Positions 13,852 through 20,520 of a stretch of 64,000 bases of DNA are shown here, in pieces (the stretch's first letter is position 1; every line of letters begins with the position of its first letter). This DNA comes from Catonella massiliensis. Its GTDB lineage: Bacteria; Bacillota; Clostridia; Lachnospirales; Lachnospiraceae. The DNA lies in assembly GCF_016651435.1 (NCBI RefSeq), contig NZ_JAEPRJ010000001.1, forward strand, positions 2,852,001 to 2,916,000, given 5' to 3'. The notes under the pieces are model-generated. The model did no database searches. It was given only the letters and a program-made list of their open reading frames with translations, and had not been told where the DNA came from. Made by a program: the position numbers and the translations under genes.

Positions 13852-15078
13852 GTGGGTTTATTTAACTGGAAAAAAGAAAAAAGAGAAAAGGCTGATAATG
13901 AGCCAGATGTATCAAGTGACATTTTGAGGATGCTGCTAAGTGATGAAGAAGTAAGTCGAAGAACTGCAATGAATATCCCGGCTCTGTCAGCTTGTATAAA
14001 TATGATTTCGGACACAGTATCATCCTTAAAAATCAAGTTGTATAAAAAGGATGGTGATAAGGTTGAGGAGATTGTTGACGACATCAGGACCACCCTGCTA
14101 AATGACGACACAGGAGACACCTTAGACGCTAGCCAAATGAAAAAAGCCCTGATTATGGACATGTTTCTATCGAAAGGCGGGTATGTCTACATAAACAGGG
14201 TAAATAATGAGGTTAAATCTCTTCATTATGTGGAACCTGAAAAGATTAGCTTTATGTACAATACAGATCCGATATTCAAGGATTATAAAATACTGGTTAA
14301 CGGAGTAAGTTATGAGGGCTGGCAGTTTATTAAAATACTTCGGAATACGCAAAATGGATATTGTGGACAATCTATCATAGCTGAAACACCTGAACTGTTG
14401 GGGATAATACTCAGTACACAGAAGTTTGAAAAGAATCTTGTCCAAACTGGAGGCAACAAAAAAGGCTTTATTCAATCGGCAATAAGACTTAGTGCTGAGG
14501 CAATGGAAGCGTTAAAAAGAGCCTTCCACAACCTTTATTCCAATAGCACAGAGAATGTTGTTGTGTTAAATGATGGATTGTCCTTCAAAGAAGCCTCAAA
14601 CTCATCTGTAGAGCTGCAGCTTAATGAGAATAAAGAAACAAATAACCGTGATATTTGCAAAATATTCCTTGTACCACCGTCAATCATAAACGGAGGAGCT
14701 ACGGAGGAAGATAAAAAACGCTTTTACGAGGTCTGCATCTATCCAATATTAGCTAGGTTTGTGACAGCAATCAATAGTGTATTATTACAAGAGGATGAAA
14801 AGAATGTAATGTTCTTTGCCTTTGACGATACGGACCTGACTAAGACGGATATAGAAAAGCGTTTCGCAGCATATAAAGTTGCTCTTGATAGTGGCTTTAT
14901 GCAGCTTGACGAAGTAAGAAAAAAGGAAAGGCTGCCAGAGTTCGGTCTTGATTTTATCAAGTTAGGCTTGCAGGATGTGCTTTATTATCCTGAATCAGGA
15001 CAGGTATATACACCAAATACGGACAAATACACCAACATAAACGATACAAAGAAAGGAGATGAAACTAATGCGGATTGA
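13852..15078 (+). CDS. Portal protein, HK97 family
   Basis: GTG 13852 lies eight bases after AAAGGAGG; a GTG at 13843 overlaps that site. The product has 408 residues and begins MGLFNWKKEKRE, typical of HK97 portals, with landmarks MNIPALSACINMISDTVSSL, LSKGGYVYINR and FLVPPSIING. Twelve copies form the ring through which DNA enters the capsid. The frame overlaps the protease start by about ten bases. Strong family and context support. Confidence 0.95.
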   Translation: MGLFNWKKEKREKADNEPDVSSDILRMLLSDEEVSRRTAMNIPALSACINMISDTVSSLKIKLYKKDGDKVEEIVDDIRTTLLNDDTGDTLDASQMKKALIMDMFLSKGGYVYINRVNNEVKSLHYVEPEKISFMYNTDPIFKDYKILVNGVSYEGWQFIKILRNTQNGYCGQSIIAETPELLGIILSTQKFEKNLVQTGGNKKGFIQSAIRLSAEAMEALKRAFHNLYSNSTENVVVLNDGLSFKEASNSSVELQLNENKETNNRDICKIFLVPPSIINGGATEEDKKRFYEVCIYPILARFVTAINSVLLQEDEKNVMFFAFDDTDLTKTDIEKRFAAYKVALDSGFMQLDEVRKKERLPEFGLDFIKLGLQDVLYYPESGQVYTPNTDKYTNINDTKKGDETNAD

Positions 15079-15667
15079 AGTTAGAGACGATTCGGTTTTG
15101 ATTGATGGCTATGTTAATGCCGTTGAAAGAGACAGCAAGGTACTTACAGACACATCGGGCAAGTTCATAGAAAAAATAGCATCAGGAGCTTTCAGAAGAT
15201 CACTTGAAAGAGCCAATAGGACAGGGTGCCCGGTAAAGGTGTTGTTAAATCACAATTATACAAGAGTTTTATCATCAAACGCCGATGATAAAACCCATAT
15301 AAGTGAGGACAACATAGGCTTAAGGTGTAGATGTGAAATCAGAGATAAGGAGGTAATTGAAAAGGCTAGGAACAAAAAATTGGTTGGATGGTCATTTGGC
15401 TTTATCCCTATAAAAGAGGAAAGGACAGACGAAGACATACCGCATAGGACAATCAGAGAACTGGAGCTTAAAGAGGTATCAATATTAGATGATACAAGGA
15501 AGCCTGCCTATAACGGCACAAGTATCGAGGTAAGGGCAGAAGAGTTTGATAACTTGATTGAACTTAGATTCTTACCGGATGAAGTTGAAACGGTTGAAGT
15601 TAAGGAAAAAGAACCTAACAACAACCACATCTATGAAAACAGATACATGGAATTAAGAGCGATATAA
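15068..15667 (+). CDS. Prohead protease, HK97 family
   Basis: ATG 15068 sits nine bases from AAAGGAG; ATG 15059 is too close. The 199-residue product shows DGYVNAVERDSKVL, GAFRRSL, VLLNHNY (catalytic histidine region) and VGWSFGFIPIKEE (catalytic serine region), the pattern of the HK97 prohead protease (herpesvirus assemblin fold). It processes the delta domain of the capsid protein. Its last codons lie inside the stem of a terminator hairpin. Confidence 0.95.
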   Translation: MRIEVRDDSVLIDGYVNAVERDSKVLTDTSGKFIEKIASGAFRRSLERANRTGCPVKVLLNHNYTRVLSSNADDKTHISEDNIGLRCRCEIRDKEVIEKARNKKLVGWSFGFIPIKEERTDEDIPHRTIRELELKEVSILDDTRKPAYNGTSIEVRAEEFDNLIELRFLPDEVETVEVKEKEPNNNHIYENRYMELRAI

Positions 15668-15680
15668 CCGCTCTTTTTTT
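15655..15680 (+). terminator. Intrinsic terminator overlapping the protease stop codon
   Basis: AAGAGCG (15655-15661) pairs with CGCTCTT (15669-15675), 7-base loop, followed by an unbroken T run to 15680. The stop codon TAA (15665-15667) lies in the loop. It separates protease from capsid genes, likely lowering read-through or defining a separate capsid transcript. Confidence 0.8.
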
Positions 15681-15713
15681 ATTATCAAAATTAATTTTAC
15701 GGAGGTAAACAAA

Positions 15714-16844
15714 ATGGATTTGAAGAAAATGCTTGAAATGAGAGCACAGAAACTTGCAGCGCTTAAGGCACTTATTGAAAAGGCTAAGGCAGAAGAAAGG
15801 GCAATGAATCAGGATGAAATCACATCATTTGAAGCCCTTGAAACTGAAATAAGAGAACTTGATAAGACCATCGCAGCATTAGAAAAGACTAGGGAGTTAA
15901 CAGAGAGCGAGCCACAGGTACCTGTAGAAGAAGAGAAAAGAAGTGTTGAAGAAAGAGATTACGAGGCTTTTGATGCGCTTATCAGAAGTGAGGAGACAAG
16001 AGCAGGAGAGTTGACTAAGGGAGAGAATGGAGCCGTTATCCCAACAACAATCGCAAACAAGATTATTGAGAAAGTTGTTGAAATCTGCCCTATATTTCAG
16101 GATTCTGACAGATATAATGTGAAAGGAACCTTAAGCATTCCATATTACGATGAAAGCACTTCTGACATAACTATGGAATACGCTGACGAGTTTACAGATG
16201 GTGAAAGCAAGACAGGTAAGTTTAAATCAATCAACTTAACAGGATTCCTTGGCAGAGCAATTTCAGATGTATCTATCAGCCTTATCAATGATTCTAGCTT
16301 TGATGTTGTGGGATTTGTAGTTAGGAGAATGGCAGGGAGCATTGCAAGGTTTATAGAGAAGGAGCTTCTCAAAGGAACACCTAATAAGATCGATGGACTG
16401 TCAAAGGGAGTGCAGGAGTTAAAAACAGCCGGGGCAAACTTTACAGCGGATGAGATCATTGACCTTCAGGAGCTTATCCCTGATGCTTATCAGGCAAATG
16501 CGTATTTTATTATGAGCAGAAAAACAAGAACTGCAGTCAGAAAGCTTAAAGACGGACAGGGTAACTATTTGCTTAATAAGGATGCCAATTCAAGATGGGG
16601 CTATACCTTATTTGGCCATGATGTGTATACCTCTGAAAATATGGATGATGTTAAAGCTGGCGCAACCGTAATGTATTACGGCGACTATACCGGACTTGCT
16701 ACAAAGATATCTGAAAACATCAATATCAAGGTACTTACAGAAGTTAAGGCAAGGCAGCATGCTGTTGAGGTACTTGGTTTTGTTGAACTTGATGCAAAGG
16801 TGCAGAACGCACAGAAGATCGCAAAGCTTGTAATTAAGGGCTAA
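15714..16844 (+). CDS. Major capsid protein, HK97 fold
   Basis: A 376-residue protein. Residues 1-80 form a coiled-coil delta/scaffold domain (LKKMLEMRAQKLAALKALIE and IAALEKTRELTE) expected to be removed by the upstream protease. The remainder has the HK97-type landmarks: GAVIPTTIANKIIEKV, SIPYYDES, SISLINDSSFDVVGFVV, YFIMSRKTRTAVRKL, GYTLFGHDVYTSENM. Hundreds of copies build the icosahedral shell. RBS ACGGAGGTAA is strong; the gene has its own transcript boundary because a terminator precedes it. Confidence 0.96.
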   Translation: MDLKKMLEMRAQKLAALKALIEKAKAEERAMNQDEITSFEALETEIRELDKTIAALEKTRELTESEPQVPVEEEKRSVEERDYEAFDALIRSEETRAGELTKGENGAVIPTTIANKIIEKVVEICPIFQDSDRYNVKGTLSIPYYDESTSDITMEYADEFTDGESKTGKFKSINLTGFLGRAISDVSISLINDSSFDVVGFVVRRMAGSIARFIEKELLKGTPNKIDGLSKGVQELKTAGANFTADEIIDLQELIPDAYQANAYFIMSRKTRTAVRKLKDGQGNYLLNKDANSRWGYTLFGHDVYTSENMDDVKAGATVMYYGDYTGLATKISENINIKVLTEVKARQHAVEVLGFVELDAKVQNAQKIAKLVIKG

Positions 16845-16869
16845 CCACACTTAGAAAGAGGCGGTAAAA

Positions 16870-17163
16870 ATGAAAGTTAGTGAAGTTACGGTTGATGACC
16901 TTGTAAATTTTATCCGTCTTGACGAGCCAAACGAAATTGAAACCTCTGAACTTGAAAGGATGAAAGACAGTGCTGTTGCGCATATCAAAACTTATACAGG
17001 GCTTGATGATGAGAGCCTTGATAAATATCCGGATATTACGCAGGCACTGTTTGTCCTTATCGCAGATATGTTTGACAATAGGAATTATCAGCTTGATAAG
17101 GCTGGAGGAGTAAACAGAATGGTGATGACGATATTAAACTCTCACAGCGTTAACCTTTTGTAA
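16870..17163 (+). CDS. Head-tail connector, gp6-like
   Basis: A 97-residue helical protein (DLVNFIRLDEP, LERMKDSAVAHIKTYTGLDDE, ALFVLIADMFDNRNY) matching the phage gp6-like head-tail connector family, which forms a ring below the portal. It follows the capsid gene by 25 bases and is followed by the head closure gene, the usual order. RBS GAGGCGG is moderate. Confidence 0.9.
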   Translation: MKVSEVTVDDLVNFIRLDEPNEIETSELERMKDSAVAHIKTYTGLDDESLDKYPDITQALFVLIADMFDNRNYQLDKAGGVNRMVMTILNSHSVNLL

Positions 17164-17168
17164 CGGAG

Positions 17169-17528
17169 GTGATTGTCATAAGAACTTTAGTAATCGGAAA
17201 GCTGAATAAACGGCTTTCCTTTTATAAATTAGCCGATATCCAAGACAGTTTGGGGCAAACTACAAAGGAATTGCAACTGATTAAGACTGTATGGGGTACG
17301 CTACAGCCACTTAGAGGGGCTGAATATTACGAAGTGCAAAAGGTGCAAAGCAAAGTAACCCACAAATGCTATATACGCTATACAGAAGGGATAGACACTA
17401 ACTGTTTTTTGAAGTATAAAGACAGGACCTTTTCAATAGAAAGCGTTATAGATGTGGATTTTGAGCGTAAACTGCTTGAAATCAGATGTGTGGATTATGT
17501 CAACAAAGAGGTGATGGATATTGGCTGA
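17169..17528 (+). CDS. Head closure protein, SPP1 gp16-like; start codon unusual
   Basis: The protein reads IGKLNKRLSFYKL, then VWGTLQPLRGAEYYEVQKVQS and a strand-rich end, matching head-tail adaptors of the SPP1 gp16/HK97 gp9 type. The frame is open from GTG 17169, but that codon overlaps the ribosome binding site CGGAGGT. The next in-frame candidates at proper distance are ATT 17172 and ATA 17178, both rare starts. No ATG or well-placed GTG/TTG is available, so the true start is unclear. It closes the portal after packaging. Confidence 0.85.
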   Translation: MIVIRTLVIGKLNKRLSFYKLADIQDSLGQTTKELQLIKTVWGTLQPLRGAEYYEVQKVQSKVTHKCYIRYTEGIDTNCFLKYKDRTFSIESVIDVDFERKLLEIRCVDYVNKEVMDIG

Positions 17529-17958
17529 CGCAGAATTGAAAGTCAAGGGATTAGATGAGTTAAAGATGTCATTTGACCAGCTTGTGGCTAAGTACCCGGA
17601 TAAGGCAGGCGATTTATTGAAAAAGGATGCCTTGGCTCTTAGGCGCAATATAGTAAATAACGCTAAAGAACTCACAAAGACGAAGAGCGAGCATAAAAAG
17701 TCGCTTGGAAAGTTGTCATCTTTTAGAGTGTCGCAGGTTCAGGGGCTTATGAATAACCAGTTTGTTGAGATTTCTGCAAAGTCTCCGCATTTCCACCTTG
17801 TAGAGAAGGGGCACGAGTTAAAGGTTAAGGGAAAGACTATAGGCTTTGTACAGGGTGTACATTACCTTGATAAGGCTACTAAGGTCTATGAGGATAAATT
17901 CGAGGAACATGTGGATAACATGGTAGAAGCACTATTAAAAGAGGGAGGGCTTATATGA
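17521..17958 (+). CDS. HK97 gp10-like tail completion protein
   Basis: Starts with TTG 17521 within the end of the closure gene (GAGGTGATGG upstream). The 145-residue product has VKGLDELKMSFDQL, a helix RRNIVNNAKELT, and SPHFHLVEKGHELKVKG, typical of the HK97 gp10 family of tail completion/neck proteins. It joins head and tail. Next gene overlaps by four bases. Confidence 0.88.
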   Translation: MADAELKVKGLDELKMSFDQLVAKYPDKAGDLLKKDALALRRNIVNNAKELTKTKSEHKKSLGKLSSFRVSQVQGLMNNQFVEISAKSPHFHLVEKGHELKVKGKTIGFVQGVHYLDKATKVYEDKFEEHVDNMVEALLKEGGLI

Positions 17959-18395
17959 CTCTGATAGATGTAAAGAAAGCCCTGCTTGATTTGCTAAAAA
18001 GTGAATTTCCTGACTATAAATACTATAGCACGGATGTCATTGAAGCCTATGACAGACCGTGTTTTTTTACGCAGCTAAAGCCCTTGGAGGTTTCGCCTGT
18101 CAATTATAACACGATGTACAACTCTATGGCATTTTATATAACTTATCTGCAAAAAAGCAAGGATGAAGTTGAGACCTTAAGAGTAATTGACAGGATAAAA
18201 GACATCTTTGGACTTTTCGTGAAAGTAGGCAGCAGGGCAATAGATGTAAAAGGCTTTGATTGGGATTATGTGGGAATAGACAGGAATATCCCACAGATAA
18301 CCATAAATTTAGAATGGTGTAATTTAATTACACACCAGGACGATAGCGAAGTTATTGATAATGTTGAATTTACAAAGAAAGTAGAGGACGAATAA
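17955..18395 (+). CDS. Tail terminator-like protein (DUF6838 type)
   Basis: A 146-residue protein with the alternating pattern KALLDLLKSEFPDYKYYS, PCFFTQLKPLEV and FYITYLQKSKDEVETLRVIDRIKDI, similar to phage proteins placed between gp10 and sheath in contractile phages (DUF6838), likely the tail terminator that caps the tail. Overlaps both neighbours by 1-4 bases. Family recognition is moderate, position strong. Confidence 0.78.
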   Translation: MTLIDVKKALLDLLKSEFPDYKYYSTDVIEAYDRPCFFTQLKPLEVSPVNYNTMYNSMAFYITYLQKSKDEVETLRVIDRIKDIFGLFVKVGSRAIDVKGFDWDYVGIDRNIPQITINLEWCNLITHQDDSEVIDNVEFTKKVEDE

Positions 18396-19459
18396 TGGGA
18401 ATGCCAAGTATTTCAATCTCCTTTTCTGAGATAGCTGCAACGGCTATAAAAAGAGGAGACAGAGGGATTATCGCAATGATATTAAAAGACACCAATATCC
18501 CGGAAGTTAATCCGGTTGTCTGCGTATCTGAAGCGGATATCCCTGCAAACCTTAGTGATGACAACAAGGAACAGATTAGGCTTGCCTTAAGGGGCTATGT
18601 AAATGCACCTAGCAAGGTTATTGCTTATGTGCTCAATAAAACGGCGGATAACTACAAGGCTGCACTTGATTACCTTAAAACCATCAAATTTAACTACCTT
18701 GTAGTTCCAAGTGTTGGGACAGATAAAAAGACAGCTGAAATTGTGTCTTATGTAAAGGCGGAGAGAACAGCTAAAAAACTTATTAAGGCAGTTTTACCAA
18801 ATACAAAGGGAGATAATGAGGCTATTATCAACTACACCACTGAAAAGACTTTTATAGGTGATAAAGCCTACACTGCAGAACAGTTTTGTAGCAGAATAGC
18901 CGGCATAATAGCAGGCACACCGCTTAAGATGTCAAGCACCTATGCGCCACTTCCTGAACTCACAGACTGTACAAGGCTTACGAAGGAAAGAATGGATACT
19001 GCAGTAGATGGCGGAGAGTTTATCGTTTGGTGGGACGGTGAAAAGGTAAAGACAGGCAGGGGAGTTAATTCACTTACTACCCTTACTCCGGAGAAAAATA
19101 CACAGTTCCAAAAAATAAAAATCATGGATGCCCTCGATATGATCTCAGATGACATCCGCAGGACAACCGAGGATAACTATATCGGTAAGTATCCAAATAA
19201 TTATGATAACAAGTGCCTTCTTATGTCAGCAATCGGCAACTACTTTGACGAGCTTATGAGGCTTTCAGTAATCGAAGGATATACCCTTGAAATCGACATT
19301 GAGGCAAATAGGAGCTTCTTAAAGGGCAGGGGTACAGATGTAACTAAAATGAGTGATGAGGAAATTAAAAGAGCGAATACAGGCTCAAATGTATTCCTAA
19401 AGGTTGCCCTCACAATGACAGATGCCATTGAAGATGTGGCATTAAATATCACTATTTAA
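18395..19459 (+). CDS. Tail sheath protein, XkdK-like
   Basis: A 354-residue protein starting at ATG in a TAATG overlap. Landmarks: SISFSEIAATAIKRGDRGIIAMIL at the start (read as strand-helix), AGIIAGTPLKMSSTYAPLPEL in the middle, FIVWWDGEKVKTGRGVNSLTT, and the end GSNVFLKVALTMTDAIEDVALNI. This is the XkdK/PBSX-type contractile sheath, which shortens to drive the tube through the envelope. It makes the phage a myovirus by morphology. Confidence 0.95.
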   Translation: MGMPSISISFSEIAATAIKRGDRGIIAMILKDTNIPEVNPVVCVSEADIPANLSDDNKEQIRLALRGYVNAPSKVIAYVLNKTADNYKAALDYLKTIKFNYLVVPSVGTDKKTAEIVSYVKAERTAKKLIKAVLPNTKGDNEAIINYTTEKTFIGDKAYTAEQFCSRIAGIIAGTPLKMSSTYAPLPELTDCTRLTKERMDTAVDGGEFIVWWDGEKVKTGRGVNSLTTLTPEKNTQFQKIKIMDALDMISDDIRRTTEDNYIGKYPNNYDNKCLLMSAIGNYFDELMRLSVIEGYTLEIDIEANRSFLKGRGTDVTKMSDEEIKRANTGSNVFLKVALTMTDAIEDVALNITI

Positions 19460-19470
19460 GGAGGTTAGAC

Positions 19471-19911
19471 ATGGAGAGAACGCTATCACCTGAAAAGGTA
19501 ATGAATGGTACTTTTGGCGAAGTGTGGCTTGATGATTACTACTTAGCCGAGGTTTTATCATTAGAGGCAAAGGCCTCACTTGAAAAAACGGAAGTTAACC
19601 AGGCAAGAACTCTTGTCAAGGGTTACAAAGTGACAGGTATAGACTGCAAGGGAACGCTGAAGCTAAACAAGGTTACAAGCTACTTCTTAACTAAGCTTTC
19701 AGAGAGCATAAAGAAGGGAAAAGTAGTTAAGTGCACCATTATATCAAAGCTTGCAGATCCTGACTCTGACGGAATAGAAAGGGTAAAGCTCACAGGCTGC
19801 GTATTTGATGAGATTACTCTTGCTAACTGGGAAGTAAAGAAACTTGGTGAGGAATCAATCCCATTCACATTCACAGGCTGGGAAGTCCTTGACTATGTCC
19901 CTGCACAGTAA
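19471..19911 (+). CDS. Tail tube protein, XkdM-like
   Basis: A 146-residue protein with VMNGTFGEVWLDDYYLAEV, EKTEVNQARTLVKGYKVTG, GTLKLNKVTSYFL and EESIPFTFTGWEVLDYV, the XkdM/core-tail family fold. It polymerises into the rigid tube inside the sheath. Located directly after sheath and before the chaperone, as in PBSX. RBS AAGGAGGTT. Confidence 0.95.
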   Translation: MERTLSPEKVMNGTFGEVWLDDYYLAEVLSLEAKASLEKTEVNQARTLVKGYKVTGIDCKGTLKLNKVTSYFLTKLSESIKKGKVVKCTIISKLADPDSDGIERVKLTGCVFDEITLANWEVKKLGEESIPFTFTGWEVLDYVPAQ

Positions 19912-19921
19912 GGAGGAATAC

Positions 19922-20341
19922 ATGAATTTAGTTGATGAGTTATTAAAGATAGATTCCAAAAAGGCGGATGAGCTTAAAAAGGGTGTGTTTAAGTCAAAGA
20001 GACTTGCGACACTCTTAGGTAGCAAAGAAGAGACTGTTGATGTAACCATAAGTGAGATTCCATCAAGAAGAATCAACGACATAATCGGTTATCAGTTCAA
20101 TAAAAACGGTAGCTTTGATATTGCAAAGTCTTATGATGCAAAGCTTATTCTTTGCACCGAGGCACTTGTAGAGCCGGACTTAATGAACAAGAGCCTACAG
20201 GCACATTTTGACTGCAAGACCGCGAGAGACCTTTGCGAAAAGCTCTTCGGAATTGAGGTAAACGAGTTAAGCGATGAAATATCTGCCCTTTGCGGAATCA
20301 CCAAGGATGAGAATGAAGAGGAAGAAATAAAAAACTTATAA
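19922..20341 (+). CDS. Tail assembly chaperone, XkdN-like (short G-type product)
   Basis: ATG 19922 lies after TAAGGAGGAATAC; the same frame extends further up but only over the tube gene. The 139-residue product (ETVDVTISEIPSRRINDIIG, AKLILCTEALVEPDL, ARDLCEKLFGIEVNELSDEI) matches XkdN-type chaperones that coat the tape measure during tail building. Its last codons are ATA AAA AAC TTA TAA: the heptamer A AAA AAC in the correct frame, with a strong hairpin downstream, allows a fraction of ribosomes to slip by -1 and continue into the ORF that ends at 20508, giving a predicted 195-residue GT-type protein. Confidence 0.93.
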   Translation: MNLVDELLKIDSKKADELKKGVFKSKRLATLLGSKEETVDVTISEIPSRRINDIIGYQFNKNGSFDIAKSYDAKLILCTEALVEPDLMNKSLQAHFDCKTARDLCEKLFGIEVNELSDEISALCGITKDENEEEEIKNL

Positions 20342-20382
20342 AGGCGAATAGGGAGGTACAACTTATGTACCTCCTTTTTCGC
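20329..20382 (+). promoter_or_regulatory. Programmed -1 ribosomal frameshift signal
   Basis: Three parts are visible. The slippery heptamer A AAA AAC is at 20329-20335 in the zero frame. An 8-base spacer holding the zero-frame stop follows. A hairpin then runs 20344-20382: GCGAA with TTCGC, one T-T mismatch, A-T and G-T, then GGAGGTAC with GTACCTCC, around a 7-base loop. About 15 pairs form in all. Slippage moves ribosomes from frame 2 into frame 1, which is open to 20508. Layout matches the conserved G/GT frameshift of dsDNA phage tails. The stem also hides the GGAGG before ATG 20365. Confidence 0.85.
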
Positions 20383-20508
20383 TATCACGACATATTGCCA
20401 AGCTGTGTCAAAGAGATGGGGCGAGGCGAAAGAACGATACTGAAAGCCTTTATAAGTCAGGAAATGCAAGACAGAGAGGAAGAGCTTAAGAGAATGTATG
20501 AAGGCTAA
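20365..20508 (+). CDS. T part of the tail assembly chaperone, reached by -1 frameshift
   Basis: This frame encodes YLLFRYHDILPSCVKEMG, then GERTILKAFISQEMQD and a basic end (47 residues from the ATG at 20365). Independent translation is unlikely: the GGAGG ahead of the ATG is buried in a stable stem and the ATG overlaps its loop. Instead the frame is open upstream without stops to the slippery site at 20335, adding LIKANREVQL, so it should be made as the C-terminal 57 residues of a fusion with the XkdN-like protein. The fusion is thought to bridge tube subunits to the tape measure. Confidence 0.85.
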   Translation: MYLLFRYHDILPSCVKEMGRGERTILKAFISQEMQDREEELKRMYEG

Positions 20509-20520
20509 GAAGGTGGATAA

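Noticed and set aside
19844..19921. Longer start for the tail chaperone
   Set aside because: The extension lies inside the tube gene, lacks an RBS, and a perfect AAGGAGG precedes ATG 19922.
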